Shown here in pieces: positions 18,862-25,839 of a stretch of DNA of 64,000 bases. The stretch is taken from the NCBI RefSeq assembly GCF_024436415.1, contig NZ_JAFMZQ010000001.1, positions 558,001 through 622,000 on the forward strand, read 5' to 3'. Each line of letters begins with the position of its first letter. Within the stretch, counting starts at the first letter, position 1. Both the position numbers and the translations under genes were made by a program. The notes under the pieces were generated by a model, which was not told where the DNA came from, did no database searches, and saw nothing but the letters and a program-made list of their open reading frames with translations. This DNA is from Pedobacter deserti (GTDB lineage: Bacteria; Bacteroidota; Bacteroidia; Sphingobacteriales; Sphingobacteriaceae).

Positions 18862-18931
18862 TCCTATTTGGGAATTCGTTTTATATCAGTCAGTTGACCC
18901 GCAAATATCCTGGATATTTTTTAATTAATGA

Positions 18932-18957
18932 AGCCGGAACCAATATAAGTCCCGGCT
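18932..18957 (-). terminator. Hairpin downstream of the DUF4397 gene
   Basis: On the minus strand a 9-bp stem (AGCCGGGAC with GTTCCGGCT, one G-T pair, 8-nt loop) starts 23 bp after the lipoprotein stop. It is followed by TCATTAATT rather than a clean T-run, so it is a weak terminator or a processing hairpin between this gene and the sigma factor gene. Confidence 0.45.
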
Positions 18958-18979
18958 GTCGGTTTGCCTGGCACAGGGC

Positions 18980-19690
18980 CTAGTGAGCAAAAACGTTTAC
19001 GGCCAGCTTCAACTGATCATCATCAGATTCTGCAAGGCCTTTTACCCAAATGGTATAGATCTTATTTGCTTCAATCTTTACGTTGGCGACGGTAGCTACC
19101 ACGGCGCCGGTTTCTTTATCCTCCGCATTGAACGTAATATTCTGTGCCGGATCTATGTTTACAAATTCCGTGTATTGCTTAAACGTTTTGTTTGTAAATA
19201 AGTCGGTGTCTTTACCCGCTATAGCCAAATTTAGGGCCGGAGCATCCGGACTCATATGCACAAACCGCACTTTCGCCTTACCACTCTGCGGGTACGACAG
19301 ATCATCTTTGATCATGACATACTTCAACTGGTCAAATTTATCGGCAACAAACAAGGTATACCCTTTTTGAACCTCAAAGTCAAAGCCTTCCGAAAGCAGG
19401 TTCGCGGTTGTTCCTTTTTTCTTTACAATAATGGTCCTATTTCCAGTGATCAGATTCAAATAACCGATCTTACCTCCAAAACTGAAGTCGGTATTGTTGG
19501 GCACCAAAGTGTTTTCGACATAAACATCAAGCTTCTCTGTCGTGGGAGAGGCATGCACAACGTTTAGTCCGGCGATTTCAGGAGGCGTAAAATCGTCATC
19601 ATCTTTTGAACACGCGGATAAAACGATTGCACCAAAGGCCAGTGCTGCGAAAGTTCTTGAGATGGTTTTAATATTTGTTAAAATCTTCAT
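18980..19690 (-). CDS. DUF4397-domain surface lipoprotein
   Basis: Lipoprotein of 236 aa with lipobox LSAC (Cys27) followed by SKDDDD. An acidic stretch just after the lipid-anchored Cys resembles the lipoprotein export signal that places lipoproteins on the cell surface in Bacteroidota. The mature part has two DUF4397 repeats, each with the VVHASPTTEKLDVYVE or VRFVHMSPDAPALNLAI type of motif, and ends with LAVNVFAH. Function is unknown; the family is often adhesin- or matrix-like. A terminator-like hairpin follows. Confidence 0.85.
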   Translation of the reverse strand: MKILTNIKTISRTFAALAFGAIVLSACSKDDDDFTPPEIAGLNVVHASPTTEKLDVYVENTLVPNNTDFSFGGKIGYLNLITGNRTIIVKKKGTTANLLSEGFDFEVQKGYTLFVADKFDQLKYVMIKDDLSYPQSGKAKVRFVHMSPDAPALNLAIAGKDTDLFTNKTFKQYTEFVNIDPAQNITFNAEDKETGAVVATVANVKIEANKIYTIWVKGLAESDDDQLKLAVNVFAH

Positions 19691-19792
19691 AGTGTTTGTC
19701 TCTTTAAATTTGTTTCAATCTTGTTATGGCCGCTAACAGTTTGATACTAAAACGGGCAAAGCTGACAAAACGCTACATCGAATTAAAAAACA

Positions 19793-19823
19793 TAAAAAAA
19801 GCCGGCTGATTGCTCAGCCAGCT
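19793..19823 (-). terminator. Rho-independent terminator of htpG
   Basis: Minus-strand stem AGCTGGCTGA, loop GCAA, stem TCAGCCGGCT (one G-T pair) followed by a run of seven T. It lies about 25 bp past the htpG stop: a textbook intrinsic terminator. Confidence 0.92.
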
Positions 19824-19847
19824 CATGATCTGTTAAGGATCGCTTAA

Positions 19848-21737
19848 TTAAATGAGTTCTACGCTTCTGCTGACAAATGCCGTTAGTTCGGCTCCCGTTA
19901 GCATGCCTTGCGCAAGTAATGCTAAGTCCATCGCCTGCTTGGCAAGCATGGTTTTGGTCTCTTCGTCTGTTGCAGCCGCTATTTTTCCGATGAGCTTGTG
20001 GTTGCCATTTACTGCTACTTTATAACTATCAGGCATACTGCCGTAGAAACCCATGCCTCCGCCCATTGCGGCCATGTCTTTCATTCTTCGCATAAACTCG
20101 TCCATGGTAACGGTAACTGGCAGCTCTTCAGGATTGAGGCCTACGATCTCAACGGTGTAGCCCGGCTTCGAAATAGCTTTCTCGAAGATTTCTTTAACCT
20201 GCTGTGATTGCTCCTCGGTAAGTACAGATTCGATCTGCTCGTCTTTTTCGATAAGCTTGCTGGCAACGCTTGAATCGACACGCTTCAGCGAAGTTTTCTC
20301 AAGCTTTTGTTCGAGATGGCTCACGAAATGGTTGTCGATCGGAGAATTCATGACCAGTACATCGTAGTCCTTTTTGCCTGCCGACTGGATAAAGCTGTCC
20401 TGCTTAGCCGGGTCATTAGCGTAAATGTAAACAACCTGGCCGTTTTTATCGGTTTGTATGTCCTTCACCTTTTCGCGGTATTCCTCCAGCGTATAGTGCT
20501 CCTCTTTGGTGTTTGTAAGCAGCGCAAAGTCTTTGGCCTTTTCGTAAAACTTCTCTTCGCTTACCATACCGTATTTAACAAAAAGGCCAATATCTGTCCA
20601 TTTTTCTTCAAACGCTTTACGGTCTTTATTAAACAACTCCTGAAGCTTGTCGGCTACTTTACGTGTAATATAGTTGTTAATCTTTTTAACGTTGCTGTCG
20701 GCCTGAAGGAAGCTTCGTGATACGTTTAGCGGAATGTCCGGAGAATCTATTACACCGTGTAAAAGCATTAAAAACTCAGGAACAATGTCTTTAACCTCGT
20801 CGGTAATAAATACCTGGCGGGAGAACAACTTGATTTTGTTACGCTGAAACTCGTAGTCGTTCTTCAGTTTAGGGAAATATAGTACCCCGGTCAGGTTAAA
20901 TGGATAGTCTACATTAAGATGTATCCAGAAAAGCGGATCCTCGGAGAATGGATACAACTGTTTATAAAAGTCGAGATAATCCTGATCTGACAAATCTGCA
21001 GGCGCTTTGGTCCAGATCGGATTCGTGGTGTTGATGATATTATCAACTTCCACGCTTTTGTATTTTGGCTTTCCTTCTTCATCTTCTCCGTCCGGCTCCT
21101 GCTCGGTTTTGGTGCCGAACTTAATGGGAACAGGAAGAAACTTTCCATACTTGTCGAGGATTCCTTCTAACTTAAACTTGTCCAGAAACTCTTCAGACTC
21201 TGCGTTGATATGAAGAATAATGTCTGTTCCCCGAGTAGTGCGGCTACCTGCAGTAATTTCGTAGGTAGTGCTTCCGTCGCACACCCAACGAGCAGCTTCC
21301 ACTCCCTCCTGGTAAGACAGAGTCTGAATCTCGACTAAGTCGGCCACCATAAAGGCAGAATAAAATCCAAGCCCGAATTTGCCAATGATCTCGTTGGCAT
21401 CTTTTGCGTCCTTGAACTTCTCTACGAATTCGCTTGCGCCCGAGAAAGCCACTTGGTTAATATATTTCTTTATCTCTTCGGCAGTCATCCCCAGTCCGTT
21501 GTCGGATATGGTTATGGTCTTCTTCTCCTTATCGAGTGCCACCTCTACCAGCGGTGCTCCTAGCTCTCCGTTATACTGGCCCAGCGATGAAAGTCGTTTA
21601 ATTTTCTGCACCGCATCAACGGCATTGGAAACGAGTTCTCTCAAGAAAATCTCGTTGTCGGAATAAAGAAATTTCTTGATAATAGGAAAAATGTTCTCCG
21701 TGTGGATGGATATGGTTCCTTTTTCTTCTACGCTCAT
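19848..21737 (-). CDS. htpG: Hsp90-family chaperone HtpG
   Basis: Bacterial Hsp90, 629 aa, an ATP-dependent dimeric chaperone. The GHKL nucleotide-binding domain contains IFLRELVSNAVDAVQKIKRL, DNGLGMT and IGKFGLGFYSAFMVAD. The middle domain carries YFPKLKNDYEFQRNKIKLFSRQVFI and LNVSRSFLQAD. The C-terminal dimerisation domain has GLNPEELPVTVTMDEFMRRMKDM, with a Met/Gly-rich stretch as often seen in Bacteroidota. No MEEVD tail, as expected in bacteria. It has its own terminator and a promoter shared by intergenic region with the divergent M16 protease. Confidence 0.97.
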   Translation of the reverse strand: MSVEEKGTISIHTENIFPIIKKFLYSDNEIFLRELVSNAVDAVQKIKRLSSLGQYNGELGAPLVEVALDKEKKTITISDNGLGMTAEEIKKYINQVAFSGASEFVEKFKDAKDANEIIGKFGLGFYSAFMVADLVEIQTLSYQEGVEAARWVCDGSTTYEITAGSRTTRGTDIILHINAESEEFLDKFKLEGILDKYGKFLPVPIKFGTKTEQEPDGEDEEGKPKYKSVEVDNIINTTNPIWTKAPADLSDQDYLDFYKQLYPFSEDPLFWIHLNVDYPFNLTGVLYFPKLKNDYEFQRNKIKLFSRQVFITDEVKDIVPEFLMLLHGVIDSPDIPLNVSRSFLQADSNVKKINNYITRKVADKLQELFNKDRKAFEEKWTDIGLFVKYGMVSEEKFYEKAKDFALLTNTKEEHYTLEEYREKVKDIQTDKNGQVVYIYANDPAKQDSFIQSAGKKDYDVLVMNSPIDNHFVSHLEQKLEKTSLKRVDSSVASKLIEKDEQIESVLTEEQSQQVKEIFEKAISKPGYTVEIVGLNPEELPVTVTMDEFMRRMKDMAAMGGGMGFYGSMPDSYKVAVNGNHKLIGKIAAATDEETKTMLAKQAMDLALLAQGMLTGAELTAFVSRSVELI

Positions 21738-21783
21738 ATTTTTAACTTTTAAAAGTACATGTGCTGCATATCAAGGCCTATTC

Positions 21784-21791
21784 CAAAAATA
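21784..21791 (-). promoter_or_regulatory. TAnnTTTG -7 box for htpG
   Basis: TATTTTTG on the minus strand, 46 bp upstream of the htpG ATG. A 13-bp palindrome TGTCAAATTGACA (21799-21811) lies just behind it, where an operator could overlap the promoter. Confidence 0.5.
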
Positions 21792-21851
21792 ATTTTGTTG
21801 TCAAATTGACAGTCGGCTTTGATCAAACCGCAGCAGTCAATTTACTTTGTG

Positions 21852-21859
21852 TACCTTTG
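21852..21859 (+). promoter_or_regulatory. TAnnTTTG -7 box for the M16 protease
   Basis: TACCTTTG ends 6 bp before the ATG at 21866, predicting a near-leaderless transcript. This also argues against the longer in-frame start 105 bp upstream. Confidence 0.65.
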
Positions 21860-21865
21860 TGCGGA

Positions 21866-23095
21866 ATGGAATATAATGTTCACACGTTGCCTAATGGCAT
21901 ACGCTTGCTCCACGTCCCCTCAGCTTCTCCGATTTCACATGCCTGCATTGTTATCAATAGCGGCTCCAGAGATGAAGCCGATGATAAAAGTGGCCTTGCG
22001 CATTTTATAGAACATCTGATCTTTAAGCGCACCGAGAAGCGAACGACAAACCAGATCCTAAACAGGCTTGAGAGCGTGGGAGCCGATTTAAACGCTTATA
22101 CAACAAAGGAATACACTTGTATTCATGCTTCATTTCTCAACCCCTATCTGGATCGTACCCTAGAACTCTTTAACGACATCGTTTTTCATTCTACCTTTCC
22201 TGAGGATGAGATGGAGAAGGAGAAAAGTGTGATCCTGGATGAAATAGCGTCATATCTCGATCAGCCGGAAGAAGCCATATATGATGATTTTGAAGATCTG
22301 ATATTTGCGGGAAATGCGCTTGGCCGAAATATACTTGGTTCCTCAGAAAGCGTTATGTCGATCACTCGAGCTGATATATTCAAGTTTCTTGCCTTTAAAT
22401 ACCGGACAAGCGAGATTGTGGTTGCCGTTTTGGGTAATTATAGTTTTAACAGAGCCAAGGCTGTGTTTACAAAGCACTATGCTGACATTGCTGAAAACAC
22501 GCCCTCGATAACGCGCACGCCTCCTAAAAAGGTTCGCCCGCGAGCCATTGTTGAACAGAAGCCGATTCAGCAGGTTCACGCAGTACTAGGCGCTCAGGCG
22601 TACTCGCTGCACCATGAGTATAAAACCGGTTTACTCTTGCTCAACAACTTCCTTGGGGGCAATGGGATGAGTTCCGTCTTAAACCTGCAGATCAGGGAAA
22701 AGCATGGCATTGCCTACACGATCGAGTCGAGCTACAGCCCGCTAAGCGACACTGGTCTTTTCACCATATACTTCGGAACGGACAAGGAGAAGGTTGACAA
22801 GGCATGGATGCTGATTAACAGAGAACTGAAAAAAATAAAGGATAAGTCCTTATCACCCATACAGCTTCAAAAAGCAAAGCAGAAACTTATCGGTCAGATT
22901 GCATTGGGTGAAGAGAACCGTATCGGTCTGATCATTTCGATGGCAAAGAGCCTGCTCGACTATGGGTTTGTGGATAGTTTGCAGACGGTTTTCAATAAAA
23001 TAGAAGCGGTATCTTCTGACGCGCTTGCTGACATTGCTAATGAGGTGCTCGACGAAGAAAACCTGAGTTCCCTGAGCTTTTTTCCTATAAGCTAA
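21866..23095 (+). CDS. M16-family zinc metallopeptidase (pitrilysin-like)
   Basis: Processing-type peptidase of the M16 (insulinase/MPP) family, 409 aa. The inverted zinc motif HFIEH gives H46, E49, H50, with E126 (VILDEI) as third ligand 76 residues later. The sequence NVHTLPNGIRLLH at the start and the second-half domain (LLLNNFLGGNGMSSVLNLQIREKHGIAYTI) are typical. No signal peptide if translation starts at 21866, so it is probably cytoplasmic. Substrate unknown. Def follows 17 bp downstream with its own promoter. Confidence 0.92.
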   Translation: MEYNVHTLPNGIRLLHVPSASPISHACIVINSGSRDEADDKSGLAHFIEHLIFKRTEKRTTNQILNRLESVGADLNAYTTKEYTCIHASFLNPYLDRTLELFNDIVFHSTFPEDEMEKEKSVILDEIASYLDQPEEAIYDDFEDLIFAGNALGRNILGSSESVMSITRADIFKFLAFKYRTSEIVVAVLGNYSFNRAKAVFTKHYADIAENTPSITRTPPKKVRPRAIVEQKPIQQVHAVLGAQAYSLHHEYKTGLLLLNNFLGGNGMSSVLNLQIREKHGIAYTIESSYSPLSDTGLFTIYFGTDKEKVDKAWMLINRELKKIKDKSLSPIQLQKAKQKLIGQIALGEENRIGLIISMAKSLLDYGFVDSLQTVFNKIEAVSSDALADIANEVLDEENLSSLSFFPIS

Positions 23096-23100
23096 TTTAC

Positions 23101-23108
23101 TACTTTTG
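23101..23108 (+). promoter_or_regulatory. TAnnTTTG -7 box for def
   Basis: TACTTTTG sits in the 17-bp gap after the M16 protease stop and ends 4 bp before the def ATG. A transcript from here would be leaderless. Confidence 0.6.
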
Positions 23109-23112
23109 CCAA

Positions 23113-23676
23113 ATGAAGTTACCGATTGTAGCCTACGGAGATCCTGTCTTAAAAAAGGTCTGTACACCAATTGATGCATCTTATCCTGACCTGGATAAGT
23201 TGATAAGCAATATGTTTGAAACCATGTATAACGCAAGCGGTGTAGGGCTTGCTGCTCCACAGGTTGGCCTGGCCATAAGGTTGTTTATTGTTGACACGAG
23301 CGGCGGGGACGACAAGGATAAGGATCGTTACAAGAAGGTTTTTATCAACGCTGAGATCATTGAAGAAAGCGGCGAACCCTGGGCTTTTAACGAAGGCTGC
23401 CTCAGTATTCCAGATATTCGTGAGGACGTGATGCGAAAGCCGAACGTGCGCATCAGATATTATGATGAGAACTGGGTGCTGCAGGAAGAGGAGGTTACAG
23501 GTATGCCTGCGCGCGTCATACAGCATGAATATGATCATATTCAGGGAACGCTCTTCACAGATAAGCTTGGCTTACTCAGAAAACGTATGTTGAAGAGCAG
23601 GCTGGACGCCATTTCAAAAGGCAACGTAAAGGCGGAATATAAAATGCGCTTCCCTAACCAATCCAAGAGGCGTTAG
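23113..23676 (+). CDS. def: Peptide deformylase
   Basis: Removes the N-formyl group from nascent proteins. 187 aa with all three motifs: GVGLAAPQVG (43-52), EGCLS with metal-binding C96, and HEYDH with H138, catalytic E139 and H142. The start at 23113 gives the typical MKLPIVAYGDPVLKK. The TAG stop overlaps the convergent gene at 23673 by 4 bp. Confidence 0.97.
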   Translation: MKLPIVAYGDPVLKKVCTPIDASYPDLDKLISNMFETMYNASGVGLAAPQVGLAIRLFIVDTSGGDDKDKDRYKKVFINAEIIEESGEPWAFNEGCLSIPDIREDVMRKPNVRIRYYDENWVLQEEEVTGMPARVIQHEYDHIQGTLFTDKLGLLRKRMLKSRLDAISKGNVKAEYKMRFPNQSKRR

Positions 23677-24314
23677 TTATCTGAACTTCTGCTTTTATCA
23701 CCGCTGAAGATCGATTGCATGAGTTTTCCCCATGCAAATGGATTCAGCAAAGGGTTTGTCTGAACCATGTTCTTATTCAACGCCCTGTCGTGATTGAGGC
23801 GGTAGTTGATACTGGATATCTCTCCGGCATCCCGTGGTAGATTCTGGATCATCCCGTTAAGGTTTTCCCGTGACAGGTTCTTATTTGCAATGACATAGTC
23901 ATCATCCGCAACTTTCATCGTCATAAACTGACGCGTAAACTCTTCAACGGTAGCCCACGGAAAGACCCGGACGGTAGGCAGGTTTATGATCTCGGCTTTC
24001 ATTTTTACCATTGCCGTATATTTGGTGTCGTCGATCTTTCCGGGGATGACTAACATCTGTTCACGATATCCCACGGCAGAATAAAGTATAGTATCGCCAG
24101 GATGGGCAATAAACGAAAAAAAGCCCTTGTAGTTTGCCGCGTACCTTTGGTCTTTGTTGGTAAGGTTAGTTACCGTAACATAAGGCACCGCGGTATTGCT
24201 GTCCAGGTCCGTAATGATCCCGGAGAACTGGATCAGTTTCTTGCTGACAGGAGTCTGCTGCGCAAACAGCGGAGCCGCAAGGAAGAAGGACAAGACAATT
24301 AACAAATACCTCAT
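23673..24314 (-). CDS. Secreted protein with carboxypeptidase-regulatory-like domain
   Basis: 213-aa protein with a signal peptide (MRYLLIVLSFFLAAPLFAQ) and a CarboxypepD-reg-like sandwich (about 28-100: FSGIITDLDSNTAVPYVTVTN, GFFSFIAHPGDTILYSAVGY). A helical C-terminus follows (VEEFTRQFMTMKVADDDYVIA, LSRENLNGMIQNLPRDAGE). It resembles proteins found widely in Bacteroidota as 'carboxypeptidase-like regulatory domain-containing'. Role unknown. A near-leaderless promoter lies directly upstream; its end overlaps def by 4 bp. Confidence 0.75.
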   Translation of the reverse strand: MRYLLIVLSFFLAAPLFAQQTPVSKKLIQFSGIITDLDSNTAVPYVTVTNLTNKDQRYAANYKGFFSFIAHPGDTILYSAVGYREQMLVIPGKIDDTKYTAMVKMKAEIINLPTVRVFPWATVEEFTRQFMTMKVADDDYVIANKNLSRENLNGMIQNLPRDAGEISSINYRLNHDRALNKNMVQTNPLLNPFAWGKLMQSIFSGDKSRSSDN

Positions 24315-24319
24315 ATATA

Positions 24320-24327
24320 CAAAGATA
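24320..24327 (-). promoter_or_regulatory. TAnnTTTG -7 box
   Basis: TATCTTTG on the minus strand ends 5 bp before the ATG at 24314, again predicting an almost leaderless mRNA. Confidence 0.6.
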
Positions 24328-24369
24328 GCTATTGTATAAACAACGCTTCCGTTAAATAGTGTTAAAAGA

Positions 24370-24615
24370 TCATACGGGCTCGGTCAGGTTGATCGCTTCA
24401 ACCCCGGTGATTTCTGGTACAGCTTTAATGATGGCTTGCTCTATGCCTGCTTTCATCGTCATAAAACTCATCTTGCAAGAGCCGCAATTACCCAATAATC
24501 GTAATTTAACTACTTTTTCCGGCGTAATCTCTTCAATCGCTACGTCACCCCCATCTGCCACCAGATATGGTCTGATGGTTTCTAATGCCTGTTCAACTTG
24601 TTCTGTTAAATTCAT
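24370..24615 (-). CDS. NifU-type Fe-S cluster scaffold (NifU C-terminal domain)
   Basis: Small Nfu-type protein, 81 aa from the ATG at 24615 (MNLTEQVEQALETIRPYLVADGGDV). It carries the cluster-binding CxxC (C44, C47: GNCGSCKMS). It delivers Fe-S clusters to apo-proteins. A longer in-frame start would overlap the mrp stop and add residues with no family match. It lies 34 bp downstream of mrp, so the two Fe-S carriers probably form one operon. Confidence 0.9.
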   Translation of the reverse strand: MNLTEQVEQALETIRPYLVADGGDVAIEEITPEKVVKLRLLGNCGSCKMSFMTMKAGIEQAIIKAVPEITGVEAINLTEPV

Positions 24616-24649
24616 TGGATGTTTATTAAAATATAAAAATAGTAAATTT

Positions 24650-25726
24650 TTATGAATTAACCTTTTGCGCATTGTTTATAGCAACCTGCTGGGCTACTTT
24701 CCCTGCAATGACAGAGAATGTTTTCGCAAGCAGATCCTCGTTGTTCAGCGCTATCGGCTTCCCCTGGTCACCTGCTTCGGATACGCTTTGAAGGATAGGG
24801 ATTTCACCCAGGAACGGCACACGGAAAGACTCAGCGAGTGTCTTGCCTCCGTCTTTACCGAAAAGGTAATACTTGTTTTCCGGTAGTTCGGCCGGAGTAA
24901 AATATGACATGTTTTCAATAACCCCAAGCACCGGGATATTGATTCCCTGCATCATAAACATGCCTAGTCCTTTCCGGGTATCTGCCAGAGCTACCTGCTG
25001 AGGGGTGGTGACTATTACTGCTCCAGCTATCGGGAAACTTTGTGCAATGGTGATATGGATGTCTCCGGTTCCCGGGGGCAGATCTACAACCAGGTAGTCA
25101 AGTTGACCCCAGTCGGCCTCACTAAATAACTGCTTCACGGCATTTGAAGCCATGGGCCCGCGCCACGGAACTGGTTGATCAGGATCTGCAAAAAACCCCA
25201 GGGACAACAGTTTGATGCCATATTTTTCAACCGGGGTAATAAGCGCCTTTCCTCCGGTTGTTTCGGTGGCTCCGGGTTTAATCCCTGTAACCCCAAACAT
25301 TGTCGGTATGGAGGGTCCGTATATATCCGCATCGATAAGACCTACCTTCGCTCCTGTTGCAGCAAGCGCAACTGCCAAATTGCTCGACACGGTCGACTTA
25401 CCTACGCCTCCTTTGCCAGATGAGACAAGCACAATGTTTTTGATGTCCTTCAACTGCGAGCTGTCAAGAGGCCTGGTTACCCGGGAAGTGACCTCTATAG
25501 AAACCTGGGCCTGGTTGTTCACTAAATGTTTGATGGCATTTGTGCAGGCATTGGTCAGCATATCTTTCATCGGACACGCTGGCGTTGTCAATTCTAATGT
25601 GAACGAGACATGAGGACCATCTATCTTCAGATTCTTGATCATGTTCAGGGATACAAGATCTCTTTTAAGGTCGGGATCCTCGACATGACTTAGTGCTGTT
25701 AGAACTTGTTCTGGGGTAATTATCAT
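24650..25726 (-). CDS. Mrp/NBP35-family Fe-S carrier P-loop ATPase
   Basis: ApbC/Mrp-type ATPase, 358 aa. The N-terminal MIP18/DUF59 domain (about 1-85, HVEDPDLKRDLVSLNMI, with C51 in PACPMKD) precedes the deviant Walker A GKGGVGKST (about 104-112), DADIYGPSIPTMFG and LPPGTGD. Where proteobacterial Mrp has a CxxC cluster-binding motif this protein reads ENMSYFTPAELPENKYYLFG, without cysteine, which fits my memory of Bacteroidota members. Operon with the NifU-type scaffold supports a role in Fe-S assembly. Confidence 0.92.
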   Translation of the reverse strand: MIITPEQVLTALSHVEDPDLKRDLVSLNMIKNLKIDGPHVSFTLELTTPACPMKDMLTNACTNAIKHLVNNQAQVSIEVTSRVTRPLDSSQLKDIKNIVLVSSGKGGVGKSTVSSNLAVALAATGAKVGLIDADIYGPSIPTMFGVTGIKPGATETTGGKALITPVEKYGIKLLSLGFFADPDQPVPWRGPMASNAVKQLFSEADWGQLDYLVVDLPPGTGDIHITIAQSFPIAGAVIVTTPQQVALADTRKGLGMFMMQGINIPVLGVIENMSYFTPAELPENKYYLFGKDGGKTLAESFRVPFLGEIPILQSVSEAGDQGKPIALNNEDLLAKTFSVIAGKVAQQVAINNAQKVNS

Positions 25727-25730
25727 TGCT

Positions 25731-25738
25731 CAAATTTA
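25731..25738 (-). promoter_or_regulatory. TAnnTTTG -7 box for mrp
   Basis: TAAATTTG on the minus strand, ending 4 bp before the mrp ATG; predicted leaderless transcript. Confidence 0.6.
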
Positions 25739-25812
25739 AACAAAACAGGCCTACAAATCGTTGACATTAGGGTTTTTAGTGTAATTTTAACACGAAAAAA
25801 ACATTTATCCAC

Positions 25813-25820
25813 TACATTTG
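25813..25820 (+). promoter_or_regulatory. TAnnTTTG -7 box for the GT51 gene
   Basis: TACATTTG ends 19 bp before the ATG at 25840, giving a leader of about 15 nt. Confidence 0.6.
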
Positions 25821-25839
25821 ATCAACTCTGTACCACAGC

